A DNA stretch of 56,101 nucleotides from CAYIYO01 sp964367715 (GTDB lineage: Bacteria; Chlamydiota; Chlamydiia; Chlamydiales; Criblamydiaceae): the NCBI GenBank assembly GCA_964367715.1, contig CAYIYO010000006.1, positions 1-56,101 of the forward strand, given 5' to 3'. The position numbers were made by a program, and so were the translations under genes. Of the stretch, positions 18,590 through 26,812 are shown in pieces. Every line of letters begins with the position of its first letter. Within the stretch, counting starts at the first letter, position 1. The notes below the pieces were generated by a model. The model made no database searches and was not told where the DNA came from. It saw nothing but the letters and a program-made list of their open reading frames with translations.

Positions 18590-19841
18590 TTCCCTCCCCT
18601 TCCGATTTCGCAATCAAAACAGCACAAACAGTATTTCCAAACACATTCACAACCGTGCGGCACATGTCGAGCAAACGCTCAACAGCTAAAATGAGGGCAA
18701 TGCCATCTGCCGGTAATCCGATGGTCTGCAAAATCATGATAATAGCAACAATGCTTGCAGAAGGAATCCCCGCAATACCGATCGAGGTCAACAACGACAT
18801 CAGCACAACAAAAAATTGGAGGGGGAATCCGAGCTCTAATCCGTAGACCTGACAAATAAATAAGACGGAGACGCAGATGTAAAGGCCTGTTCCAGACAAG
18901 TTTAAAGATGTGGCCAAAGGAATGGTAAAGCTGCAGATACGGTTAGAGACGCCTGCACGCTTTTCGACACAGTCGATGGTGATGGGTAATGTAGCCGCAG
19001 AAGAGCTTGTCGAAAAGGCCGTAAACAAAGCAGGCACCATCGCTTTAAAATGGCGTAGAGGGTTAACTCCGGAAAAATAAAGAAGCAATGGCAGCACGAC
19101 GATGGTGTAGACAAGCAACGCTAAAATTACGGTACCGAAAAAGTAGCTGATGGGACGAATGGTATCGAATCCTGTGGTCGCAACGACCTTTGCCATCAAT
19201 CCAAATACACCAATAGGCAACGCTTTCATCACAAGATGCGTCATGCACATCATGACTTCAAAAATCCCTCTCCAAAAGCGGAGTAAGATATTGCCTGTTT
19301 CGAAATCAATTTTAGGAATGAAGTAGCCAAACAACAGGCTGAAAAAGATCAATCCGAGCATTTGCCCTTGGGATGCCACTGCCAAGATATTTGAAGGCAC
19401 AAGCTTTAATAGGATCAGCTCAATCTTATGGAAAGCGCTGGTATCGACATTTCCTGCCATGTTCTGTACCGCTGCTAGCTGCGCATTAAAGGCGGACCCA
19501 TATGAAGAAATTTCATGACCCAATCCCGGAGAGACCAGCATTGTCACACCCCAACCCACAACAATTGCCATCGCTGTCGTCAATGCATAAATTCCGAATG
19601 TTTTGAGTCCTAGCGAACCAAACGAATTTTCGGCTCCCATCCGCGCCGTTCCCGTAATGACAGAGGCGGCAACAAGAGGAACAACAACAAGGGTCAATGC
19701 GTTAAGAAAAAGCTGCCCGATCAGGCTGTAAATCTCTAGGAAGGTCACGCCAAAGAATCCAAAATCTGGACCTGTCAAATATCCTGCCACAACGGCAAGA
19801 ACCATCGCGAGTAACACTTTCATCAACATATTGTTATTCAT
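18570..19841 (-). CDS. dicarboxylate/amino acid:cation symporter (DAACS, GltP/DctA-like)
   Basis: A 423-residue carrier with about 8 membrane segments and two re-entrant hairpins. The serine-rich hairpin reads AFSTSSSAATLPITIDCVEK and the second key region is IPLATSLNLSGTGLYICV, replacing the canonical NMDGT motif of glutamate carriers with NLSGT. The segment IAGIPSASIVAIIMIL corresponds to HP2. Members take up glutamate, aspartate or C4 acids with H+ or Na+. The ATG at 19841 has GAGGGA upstream; longer open starts (to 19925) add a hydrophilic stretch that does not fit the family. It is the first gene of a transcript with mnmA and the MFS gene. Confidence 0.88.
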   Translation of the reverse strand: MNNNMLMKVLLAMVLAVVAGYLTGPDFGFFGVTFLEIYSLIGQLFLNALTLVVVPLVAASVITGTARMGAENSFGSLGLKTFGIYALTTAMAIVVGWGVTMLVSPGLGHEISSYGSAFNAQLAAVQNMAGNVDTSAFHKIELILLKLVPSNILAVASQGQMLGLIFFSLLFGYFIPKIDFETGNILLRFWRGIFEVMMCMTHLVMKALPIGVFGLMAKVVATTGFDTIRPISYFFGTVILALLVYTIVVLPLLLYFSGVNPLRHFKAMVPALFTAFSTSSSAATLPITIDCVEKRAGVSNRICSFTIPLATSLNLSGTGLYICVSVLFICQVYGLELGFPLQFFVVLMSLLTSIGIAGIPSASIVAIIMILQTIGLPADGIALILAVERLLDMCRTVVNVFGNTVCAVLIAKSEGEGNVLTRS

Positions 19842-20012
19842 TGATTCCCTCATCTTAAAAAAGTGCCCCAATGATACCTTAAATTTCATTATTCGACAAC
19901 TTGACTTTACATTCTCTTTACACATATTTATTTTTTTATTTAATCGCCTTTAAAAACAGCAAACTATACACAAACAAATAATTTTAATATATTAAACTAA
20001 GGGGGATAAAAA

Positions 20013-20429
20013 ATGAATCCATCAGATCATTTACAAATTAATTCTAATTCACATCCTTATGTAGAGATTGATCTTAACGATGAAAAAACACCTCTATTAA
20101 GCACTAATCAACGAATAAGCACGGAACCTACCAAAGATTCAAAATGGGGAGCTGCTGCAGACAAAATCCAAGAACTTGGAATGAAAGTACTTTCATTTGC
20201 CGGGAAGGCGTTTGAATCTGTAAAAAAATTTGTAATCACAATCGATCTTTCTCAGTCGCTAGAAAAAGCCGCATCTTTGGCGTCATCCATCTATAAAAAA
20301 TTTGCAGGAAATTCCAAAGATGCACATTATGAAAACATTAGTAGAAAGAATGAACCACCTAACACTTCTTTATTCGATGACAACGATGGAGAGACTATTG
20401 ATTGGCAAAAAGATGGGGGAATTAAATAA
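20013..20429 (+). CDS. hypothetical protein, 138 aa, possible secreted effector
   Basis: The ORF has a strong ribosome site (AAGGGGGAT) before its ATG. The first 25 residues are polar and rich in Ser, Asn, His and Pro (MNPSDHLQINSNSHPYVEID), residues about 45-100 are amphipathic helix with weakly hydrophobic faces (KVLSFAGKAFESVKKFVI), and the C-terminus is acidic. There is no signal peptide and no full membrane helix. I do not recognise a family. The disordered Ser/Asn-rich N-terminus would fit a type III secretion signal in a chlamydia, but that is inference. It stands alone between two convergent or divergent metabolic genes. Confidence 0.7.
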   Translation: MNPSDHLQINSNSHPYVEIDLNDEKTPLLSTNQRISTEPTKDSKWGAAADKIQELGMKVLSFAGKAFESVKKFVITIDLSQSLEKAASLASSIYKKFAGNSKDAHYENISRKNEPPNTSLFDDNDGETIDWQKDGGIK

Positions 20430-20437
20430 GCAATAGT

Positions 20438-21412
20438 TCAATTTGCCTTAAATATTTCATTCCTTTCCAGAAACTGTTCCACATTCCCACAAGCAAAGCG
20501 CTCGAGCTGCTCTTTACTTAGATTCAATGTCGATTGCACCATTTTTAGCACCTTTTGATGTGTCGCTGCCGTGGGATATTCCGAATAAAAAGTCTCTTCC
20601 GGCTTAATATTTAGCGTCGCAGCCCAATCATCGGAATAAAAGAAATCGGATCCTATCGCAAGAGTATGCTCAGCACCAAGAGAAAGCATATGCGCAATGT
20701 GTGCGGCCATCAAAGGATTTTTCCCCTCCCCCAATAGCCGTGTCACGTAATTAATTCCGATCAATCCCTTGCGACGCACAATTTCTTTAATCAAAAAGTC
20801 AGGAAGATTACGTGGAATATCGTAAACGGCGCGCGCATTCGAATGACTGGCGATCACGGGAATATTAAATCCTGACCGATCAATTTCATTTAAAATCTCT
20901 GTGGCTAACGGGTCGGAAGCATGACTGAAATCGATCGCTATCCCCTTCCCATCAAGATAATGCAGTAGTGTTTTTCCGTCCGGCTTTAGACCTATCGAAG
21001 TCGCGGCGCCTCCACCAAAACGATTTTCCGGATTCCATGTCATTCCTATATAGAGAGGCGAGATTTCTTCTTTTTTTAAGTTATCCAGACGATTAAAGCA
21101 GCTCGTTAAAGGTTCTTCTTCATCCAAAAGAGAAGATGCATTTTCGATCGCTAGCAGGGCGTCGATCCCATATTGGAAAAAAGAGTTTTCATTTTGTAAC
21201 TTTAAAAAAATGTCGATTTGTTCTGCGCCAATTATGGAGGAGGATTTCCCTGTATCCGCAAATACTGCCATTACCTGAGTCTTTACATTTCCCTCTTGCA
21301 GTTGGGGAAGGGAGCAGCGCACCTGTGGATCGAATGGCGTGCGTGCGTGGTCCTTTTGCAAGTAACAAAGAAGATCACAGTGAAGATCGATAATAGTGAG
21401 AAATTTTTCCAT
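20438..21412 (-). CDS. M19-family (renal-type) membrane dipeptidase
   Basis: A 324-residue zinc dipeptidase of the amidohydrolase fold. Ligand motif HxD is in IIDLHCDLLCYL (H11, D13). Later come IDFSHASD (zinc histidine), VIASHSNARAVYDIPRNLPD and LAIGSDFFYSDDW with the catalytic-site aspartate. No signal peptide is seen, so it probably acts in the cytoplasm on dipeptides. It diverges from an M20 dipeptidase across a 60-base AT-rich spacer that must hold both promoters. Confidence 0.9.
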   Translation of the reverse strand: MEKFLTIIDLHCDLLCYLQKDHARTPFDPQVRCSLPQLQEGNVKTQVMAVFADTGKSSSIIGAEQIDIFLKLQNENSFFQYGIDALLAIENASSLLDEEEPLTSCFNRLDNLKKEEISPLYIGMTWNPENRFGGGAATSIGLKPDGKTLLHYLDGKGIAIDFSHASDPLATEILNEIDRSGFNIPVIASHSNARAVYDIPRNLPDFLIKEIVRRKGLIGINYVTRLLGEGKNPLMAAHIAHMLSLGAEHTLAIGSDFFYSDDWAATLNIKPEETFYSEYPTAATHQKVLKMVQSTLNLSKEQLERFACGNVEQFLERNEIFKAN

Positions 21413-21472
21413 ATATCTTGTATATTAAAAAAAATAAAACAAATCAAGATATCCTCACGAAACGGAGCCCGC

Positions 21473-22852
21473 ATGATTTCTCTAAACACACTGAAAGACC
21501 TCTATCTTAAACACCTTGACGATGCCATTGAAGAGTACAAAACGTTTCTCCGCTTTCCCAGCGTTAGCAGCGAGCCCGAACATAAAAATGACATGTATGC
21601 GTGCATTGAATGGCTGGCACAGGTCATTAAAAAAATTGGATTCCACACAGAAATCTGGGAAACGTCGGGATATCCTACACTTTTTGCTTCCTATTTAAAA
21701 GCGGGACCAGAAAAACCGACACTACTGATTTACAACCACTACGACGTGCAGCCCGTCGACCCGCTTAACGAATGGAATGCGCTCCCCTTTCAACCAACAC
21801 TCATTGATGGCACTATCTACGCGCGCGGCGCTAACGACAATAAAGGCCAGTGTTTTTATGTCCTACATGCCTTGCGCCTCTTAATCGAACGTGACGGAAC
21901 GCTTCCCCTGAACATAAAATTGTGTATCGAAGGAGAAGAAGAAAGCGGTAGCGATGGTCTAGAGGAGATCTTAAAAACAAAACAAAAAGAACTAAAAGCA
22001 GACTATCTCGCTGTCGTCGACTTAGGAATTCCGGACGCGGAGACGCCTGCCATCACCTTAGGGATTCGTGGAATCGTCACGATGGATGTCGTCATCACTG
22101 GATCCTCAGTCGATTTACATTCCGGATCCCACGGAGGGGTTGTTTATAATCCGTTGCACGCGATGGTCGAATTATTAAGCAAATTACGCAACGAAGAAGG
22201 AAAAATATTAATTCCCGGATTTTATGACGCTGTCATTCCTTTAACATCAGAAGAAAAAGAGCAAATGAATTTCAGCTTCGATACAAAAGGATATACAGAA
22301 GCCTTTGGAGCGACTGCTGATGGCGGGGAAAATGCGTATTCTCCGCGAGAGCGCGGAAGCATTCGACCCACGATAGAAATCAATGGCATTCACGGAGGCT
22401 ATGGTGGAGACGGATTCAAAACAGTCATTCCAGCTAAAGTGCTCGCAAAAGTATCGTGTCGTCTCGTTCCAGATCAAAGCCCCGAAAAAATCTTGGAACT
22501 GGTGGCTAAATTTTTACGCGATAATGCCCCCAAAGGAGTCACGGTTGAAGTGACTCCGCACGAAGGCGGAGGCCCTGCCATTCGCACTAACCCCTCATCT
22601 ACTGTAATAAAAGTCTTCGCTAAAGCCTTCTCAGAAGTATTTAACAAGCCTTGCACTTATATTTTAGAAGGCGGATCCATTCCAATTGTCACTGCCCTTA
22701 AAAAGGCGTGTGGTGGAGAAGTGGTGTTACTTGGAGTAGGCCTTCCTGACGATGGACCGCATGCTCCCAACGAGCGCTTTGCGTTGGATCGCCTAGAAAA
22801 AGGCTGCTTAATCATCGCGCGCGGAATTGAGTTACTCGCTGAAAAAAATTAG
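21473..22852 (+). CDS. M20-family metallo-dipeptidase (CNDP/PepV type)
   Basis: A 459-residue di-zinc peptidase. Metal and catalytic motifs are LLIYNHYDVQPVDP (HxD), ARGANDNKGQ (bridging Asp), and IEGEEESGSDGL (catalytic Glu pair); GSHGGVVYNP marks the lid/dimer domain, and the last ligand is in DDGPHAPNE. Length matches dipeptidases that cleave short peptides. The ATG at 21473 with CGGAG upstream is chosen; the reading frame is open further upstream but runs through the divergent gene's promoter and 5' end. The stop overlaps ispE's stop by 4 bases (convergent). Confidence 0.93.
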   Translation: MISLNTLKDLYLKHLDDAIEEYKTFLRFPSVSSEPEHKNDMYACIEWLAQVIKKIGFHTEIWETSGYPTLFASYLKAGPEKPTLLIYNHYDVQPVDPLNEWNALPFQPTLIDGTIYARGANDNKGQCFYVLHALRLLIERDGTLPLNIKLCIEGEEESGSDGLEEILKTKQKELKADYLAVVDLGIPDAETPAITLGIRGIVTMDVVITGSSVDLHSGSHGGVVYNPLHAMVELLSKLRNEEGKILIPGFYDAVIPLTSEEKEQMNFSFDTKGYTEAFGATADGGENAYSPRERGSIRPTIEINGIHGGYGGDGFKTVIPAKVLAKVSCRLVPDQSPEKILELVAKFLRDNAPKGVTVEVTPHEGGGPAIRTNPSSTVIKVFAKAFSEVFNKPCTYILEGGSIPIVTALKKACGGEVVLLGVGLPDDGPHAPNERFALDRLEKGCLIIARGIELLAEKN

Positions 22853-23682
22853 GAATACCAAGTATCGGCATTTCGATTCACAAAACATATTTTTTGCGCC
22901 CACAATCCTTCGCGCTCGGGAGGCTGTTGTAGACCAATACATACGATTGCCGATCCAGATCCTGTCATCATCACTTTTTCATATCCAAGAGTGATGAGTT
23001 CCTCTTTTAGGGCGGCGAGTGGCGGTGACAACGAAAACGCAGGGGATTCTAAATCATTAAAATAACAAAGCTCACCTTCGATAATCTTTTTCAGAGCTTT
23101 TTCAGGTTCGTTTTGTGGCAATTCCACTAATTTTAGATGCTTATAAACAGAGGGCGTCGATAGCCCAAAAGAAGGCTTTACAATCCATCCCGAACGTTGA
23201 GGGGTGAGTGCCGGAACAGGATGAATCTTTTCTCCACGTCCGGTGCAGAGTGCAGTTCCTTCCGATAAAAAGAAGGCCACATCGGATCCAATTTCTGCTC
23301 CCCAAGTCATGAGCTCTTCTATTGTCGCAGGAGATCCACATAAGACATTAATGGCCCAAAGCGTGGTTGCCGCATTACTGCTTCCCCCACCCAAGCCTGC
23401 TTCCATAGGAATATTTTTATTTAAAATGATATTGAAGTACTGAGAACTCTTTGTTTTTTGTCGAAATAGAGCGGTTGCTTTAAGGATTAAATTTGTAGTG
23501 TCGCAAGGGATCGACGGATCATTAACAGCTAAACGATCGTGATTTTCACAGCATGTGATATCAAGAGTATCAAAGAGATCGATCGTCTGAAAAAGAGACG
23601 ATAATTCGTGATAGCCGTCAGGACGGCGCTCTTTGACATGTAAAAAAAGGTTCACTTTCGCGGGAGAATAATAGCGTGTCAT
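22849..23682 (-). CDS. ispE: 4-diphosphocytidyl-2-C-methyl-D-erythritol kinase
   Basis: A 277-residue GHMP-family kinase for step 4 of the MEP isoprenoid pathway. The N-terminus SPAKVNLFLHVKERRPDGYHEL and the ATP loop PMEAGLGGGSSNAATT (around residue 90) are diagnostic; MMTGSGSAIVCIG near the end is the third GHMP motif. I start at the ATG at 23682; an upstream ATG adds nine residues unlike the family. As in Chlamydia (CT804) it lies next to rplI, here separated by a 650-base repeat-filled spacer. Confidence 0.95.
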   Translation of the reverse strand: MTRYYSPAKVNLFLHVKERRPDGYHELSSLFQTIDLFDTLDITCCENHDRLAVNDPSIPCDTTNLILKATALFRQKTKSSQYFNIILNKNIPMEAGLGGGSSNAATTLWAINVLCGSPATIEELMTWGAEIGSDVAFFLSEGTALCTGRGEKIHPVPALTPQRSGWIVKPSFGLSTPSVYKHLKLVELPQNEPEKALKKIIEGELCYFNDLESPAFSLSPPLAALKEELITLGYEKVMMTGSGSAIVCIGLQQPPEREGLWAQKICFVNRNADTWYS

Positions 23683-23852
23683 GTTGTGGTTCCCATTCGT
23701 ATGTTGCATTTAAGATTAACCGACAATTTCCTCAACTCCAAACCTCTCGGCAACGGCTTATGGAGTGCATCGACTTGTTGATGCCTCTATAGTTTGGAAG
23801 ATTATTTATACCGAGGAGCAGCTAACCATAATTATGCTAGGATTCAGTTTTG
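23683..23852. repeat. spacer start with inverted ACTCCATAAGCCG motif and CCGAGGAGC motif
   Basis: Between ispE and the large inverted repeat lie GGCTTATGGAGTGC (23746-23759), the inverse of the REP-like motif near 4000 and 39025, and TATACCGAGGAGCAGC (about 23809-23824), another recurring motif. No gene is visible. Confidence 0.5.
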
Positions 23853-24072
23853 GCGGTCTGAAAGACCGCGATCTTACAGTCTAGGTCGACGCGCAGCGGA
23901 GGCCTAGGAAAGGGATTTAAAAAAACGAGGTCTGAAGGACCGACATAGTGATACATAATCATTCTGAATATTATTTTATACCGGTCTTTCAGACCTCAAA
24001 ATTTTTACTAGTTTACCTAGGCCTCGGCTACGCGTCGACCTAGGCTGTAGGATTTGCGGTCCTTCAGACCGC
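23853..24072. repeat. D-type compound inverted repeat (about 220 bp)
   Basis: Three nested blocks are mirrored: GCGGTCTGAAAGACCGC with GCGGTCCTTCAGACCGC at the outer ends; ACAG.CTAGGTCGACGCG and GAGGCCTAGG with their inverses inside; and GAGGTCTGAAGGACCG with CGGTCTTTCAGACCTC around an AT-rich centre. The outer and inner blocks are themselves small palindromes. A diverged half copy is at 44412-44503. It has no coding capacity. Confidence 0.8.
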
Positions 24073-24099
24073 TCAAACCAACTCTCCGTATTCCGATGT

Positions 24100-24188
24100 T
24101 ATACACAAGTGAATTCAAAATTTGTTTTTTTGAGCTGCGTGAAAGCTCCCGCGGTCAAAAATCTAAATTTTGAGTCACGTTCGGTATA
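24100..24188. repeat. hybrid element: A-type left arm, B-type right arm
   Basis: It begins TATACACAAGTGAATTCAAA (A-type arm), continues through GCTGCGTGAAAGCTCCCGCGG (arm and collar) and ends TTTTGAGTCACGTTCGGTAT, which resembles the B-type end (CACGAGCGGTAT at 44699-44710). The inner palindrome is absent. Confidence 0.65.
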
Positions 24189-24300
24189 ACAGCAAAACCT
24201 GCTAAATAATCTTCCAATTTTAGGTGAAATTTCTTTATTGCGGGAGTGAAAATAGGAATATTGAGAAAAAAAGAAAAAAAAATACTGCTGATTAGAAAGA

Positions 24301-24333
24301 AATTACCCAGAAAAGTGGATTTTCTGGGTAATT
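24301..24333 (-). terminator. intrinsic terminator after rplI
   Basis: A perfect 14-bp stem (AATTACCCAGAAAA / TTTTCTGGGTAATT) with a 5-base loop lies 8 bases beyond the rplI stop and is followed on the minus strand by a T-rich stretch. It ends the ribosomal protein transcript before the repeats. Confidence 0.8.
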
Positions 24334-24340
24334 AATATGA

Positions 24341-24880
24341 CTAGTTTGACGCTTCGTCAGTCGCTTCTGGAGCTGCTGGAGCTTCTTCTTCCATTGCTTC
24401 TGCAATTGCTGTTGCATGATCTTTACCGCTTTCTGGTAGGATCTTCAACGTAACAACCGCAACCACACCTTCTTTCAGTCTTAGTTCAATTTTGTGTGAA
24501 CCGATGACTTTAATTGGGTGTTTAAGCTGAATGAAACGTTTATCAGTTTCTAGCTGGTGCTGTTCTTTAAGAAGGTCAATAATATCATTTTGTGCCACAG
24601 AACCATACATACGTTTTTCTGGGTCGACCTTAACGATCGCTACAATGACTTTTCCTTCTAATTGTGCTGCCAACTCTTGTGATTCTTTAAGGTCGACAAC
24701 CGCTTGTTTTCTACGCTCTTCGAGAAGAGCATTTTGACGGCGTAATGCGTTCGCATCGGCTTTCATCGCAATTCCGCGAGGAAGAAGGAAGTTTCTTGCA
24801 TATCCGTTACGGACAGAAACGATTTCCCCTTTTTTACCGAGGTCTAAAACATCTTCTTTTAATAGCAATTGTACTGCCAT
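24341..24880 (-). CDS. rplI: 50S ribosomal protein bL9 with acidic C-terminal tail
   Basis: A 179-residue bL9. The N-terminal RNA-binding domain shows LLLKEDVLDLGKKGEIVSVR and GYARNFLLPRGIAM, followed by the long connecting helix and the C-domain (KRMYGSVAQNDIIDLL). Typical bL9 has about 150 residues; here the last ~28 (AIAEAMEEEAPAAPEATDEA) form an Ala/Glu tail that is likely disordered. It is the last gene of the rplY-pth-rpsF-rpsR-rplI run, as in Chlamydia. Confidence 0.96.
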   Translation of the reverse strand: MAVQLLLKEDVLDLGKKGEIVSVRNGYARNFLLPRGIAMKADANALRRQNALLEERRKQAVVDLKESQELAAQLEGKVIVAIVKVDPEKRMYGSVAQNDIIDLLKEQHQLETDKRFIQLKHPIKVIGSHKIELRLKEGVVAVVTLKILPESGKDHATAIAEAMEEEAPAAPEATDEASN

Positions 24881-24899
24881 GACACTAACTCCTCATTCG

Positions 24900-25160
24900 T
24901 TAACATTCTGCTACAAACGGCAATAACGCCATGTGACGTGCACGTTTAATCGCTTGCGCCAGCTCGCGCTGATGCCATGCCGAGACGCCAGTAATGCGTC
25001 GTGGAAGGATTTTACCTCTTTCTGTGATAAACTGGGAAAGAGTTTCGATATCTTTATAGTCGATCTCGCGGATTCCTGCCGTTGTAAAAGGGCAACGTTT
25101 ACGCTTTTTAGAGCGGTCTCCTGATTGCCCATTAGGGCGTCCAGATCTTTTCATCATCAT
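24900..25160 (-). CDS. rpsR: 30S ribosomal protein bS18
   Basis: An 86-residue protein with the bS18 core: a basic N-terminus (RSKKRKRCPFTTAGI), then DYKDIETLSQFITERGKILPRRITG and ARHMALLPF. The full family fold is present. It sits 11 bases after rpsF and 19 before rplI. Several overlapping frames are open here but have no ribosomal signature. Confidence 0.96.
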   Translation of the reverse strand: MMMKRSGRPNGQSGDRSKKRKRCPFTTAGIREIDYKDIETLSQFITERGKILPRRITGVSAWHQRELAQAIKRARHMALLPFVAEC

Positions 25161-25171
25161 CTCTATATCTC

Positions 25172-25519
25172 CTAGTTTATCTCTTCTAAAGGCTTAAACT
25201 CTATCTTTTCCATCACGCTTTCTGCGCGTAGAGTGATGAAGCGGACAAGATCTTCGCTCAGGTGATATTCTTGCCACATTTCTTCGATGGCTGTTGAAGG
25301 CGCATCAAAATAGAGAATGTAGTAGTGACCTTCGCGATGGCCTTCGATATCATAAGCAAGACGGCGACGTCCTTGATCATGTATTTTTACGACTTCACCG
25401 CCACGGCTAGTGATGCCTGATTTAATTTTTTCTAACGCTTTATTACGGGCGTCATCGCTCAACTTAGCGCTGATGATGTACATCCCTTCATAGAGGTTTT
25501 TTCTTTCTGTTTGACTCAT
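25172..25519 (-). CDS. rpsF: 30S ribosomal protein bS6
   Basis: A 115-residue protein with the bS6 pattern: YEGMYIISAKLSDDARNKAL, the RRLAYDIEGHREGHYYILYF strand pair and LSEDLVRFITLR. GGAG lies upstream of the ATG. bS6 binds bS18 on the 30S platform, which fits the adjacent rpsR. It follows pth by 74 bases. Confidence 0.96.
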   Translation of the reverse strand: MSQTERKNLYEGMYIISAKLSDDARNKALEKIKSGITSRGGEVVKIHDQGRRRLAYDIEGHREGHYYILYFDAPSTAIEEMWQEYHLSEDLVRFITLRAESVMEKIEFKPLEEIN

Positions 25520-25593
25520 GTTTTATCTCCTGTGCTTCATGAGGAGTTACTTAACTCTGTTCCACTCGCTGCTTAGAAAAACCAACGGTCTTT

Positions 25594-26202
25594 TTAAACA
25601 GAACGAGGGGCAACACGCGCGTTGACGACATTCATTACTTTAGGCGTTTCTTCTCGCAATAGTAGCGAAAGAACGTTGACGCCTTCGTCGATAAATGCCG
25701 AGAGCTGTTCCGCCTCTTGAGCAGAAAACCGCCCAAGAACGTGATCAGCAAGCGCCTGCTGCTGCAGCTTCGCCCCTACTCCCATGCGCATGCGCACATA
25801 CCGTGGGGTGCCGATGGCTGCTTCGATACTTTTTAGACCATTATGTCCTCCGGCGCTGCCACTGTCTCTGACACGCAGCATTCCGTAAGGAAGGTCCACA
25901 TCGTCGCTGACGACGATTAAATCTTTGCTTCCCAAGTGAAAATACTCGAGATACGCTCTTACCGCTTTCCCGCTTTCGTTCATATAGGTCTGGGGCATGA
26001 TAACATGAACTTTTGTTCCGTCTACACTGCCTTTTGTCCCGTGACAGAAAAAGCGTTTTTCTTCCTTAAACGTTAACCCGTGCTTTTCAGCAAAGGCAGT
26101 GACGGTGAGGAATCCAATATTATGCCTTGTCATCGCATAGTCGCGGCCAGGGTTTCCTAGGCCAACGATGACAAACTGCTTTTCTTGGTTTTCCACGGCC
26201 AC
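25594..26202 (-). CDS. pth: peptidyl-tRNA hydrolase
   Basis: A 202-residue enzyme that releases tRNA from stalled peptidyl-tRNA. Motifs: VGLGNPGRDYAMTRHNIGF with the catalytic histidine (H27), MPQTYMNESGKAV, and DDVDLPYGMLRVRDSGSAGG then HNGLKSIEAAIG. The start is a GTG at 26202 with GGGAAA upstream. The gene lies 12 bases after rplY and keeps the chlamydial order. Confidence 0.96.
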   Translation of the reverse strand: MAVENQEKQFVIVGLGNPGRDYAMTRHNIGFLTVTAFAEKHGLTFKEEKRFFCHGTKGSVDGTKVHVIMPQTYMNESGKAVRAYLEYFHLGSKDLIVVSDDVDLPYGMLRVRDSGSAGGHNGLKSIEAAIGTPRYVRMRMGVGAKLQQQALADHVLGRFSAQEAEQLSAFIDEGVNVLSLLLREETPKVMNVVNARVAPRSV

Positions 26203-26214
26203 TTAAGGTTTCCC

Positions 26215-26775
26215 TTAACGTTTAACGATTGCGATTGCAACCTGGTTCAACTTCATCAATGGACGGACAGTTGAAGGGATTGTGAAATCGGAAAGTCTTT
26301 TTGCATCGTTTAATAACATTGATGTCACGTCAACTTTAAAGCTTGCAGGAATGTCTTTTGGAAGACAGTTCACGCGCATTTGACGGATAACCATACGTAA
26401 AACTCCGCCTAACTTTACCCCTGCGCAGTCGGCAACGCCGGTGCATTCGATAGGAATATTAAGGTTAATTGGAATGTGGTCGTGCAGTTCTTCGAAGTCT
26501 AAGTGAATGACGTCGTAAGTCACGATATTGTATTGAATATCTTTTACGATAACATGACGTTCTTTATGTTTGTCGTCTGCAAGAAGGATCTTAGCAGTTG
26601 AAAGGTGACCTTTTTTAACGCCGTTAAGCAGTTTTTGAAATTCGATGGCGTCAACAACAACGAGATCACCTGGTTTACCGTTTGAATAAATAACGGCAGG
26701 GATTTTTTTCTCGCGGCGTAGTTTTTTCGCTTCGCTTTTTCTTTCTCCGGATCTGTACGAAACGTTGAGTTTCAT
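26215..26775 (-). CDS. rplY: 50S ribosomal protein bL25, long CTC form
   Basis: A 186-residue bL25 of the two-domain CTC type. The N-terminal 5S RNA-binding domain includes RSGERKSEAKKLRREKKIPA and AVIYSNGKPG; the C-terminal beta domain includes HIPINLNIPIECTGVADCAG and VKLGGVLRMVIRQMRVNCLP. TTGGAGG stands before the ATG. In Chlamydia the gene (ctc) lies between pth and glgA; here its upstream neighbour is prs. Confidence 0.95.
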   Translation of the reverse strand: MKLNVSYRSGERKSEAKKLRREKKIPAVIYSNGKPGDLVVVDAIEFQKLLNGVKKGHLSTAKILLADDKHKERHVIVKDIQYNIVTYDVIHLDFEELHDHIPINLNIPIECTGVADCAGVKLGGVLRMVIRQMRVNCLPKDIPASFKVDVTSMLLNDAKRLSDFTIPSTVRPLMKLNQVAIAIVKR

Positions 26776-26812
26776 GATTCCTCCAAATAGGTGAATAGTC
26801 GTATTAAAAATT

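Noticed and set aside
21218..21472. 85-codon extension of the M20 peptidase
   Set aside because: It overlaps the 5' part of the divergent M19 gene and the shared promoter; the ATG at 21473 has a ribosome site and family-like N-terminus.
24911..25132. 73-codon frame overlapping rpsR on the same strand
   Set aside because: It is a shifted frame of the ribosomal protein gene with no family features.
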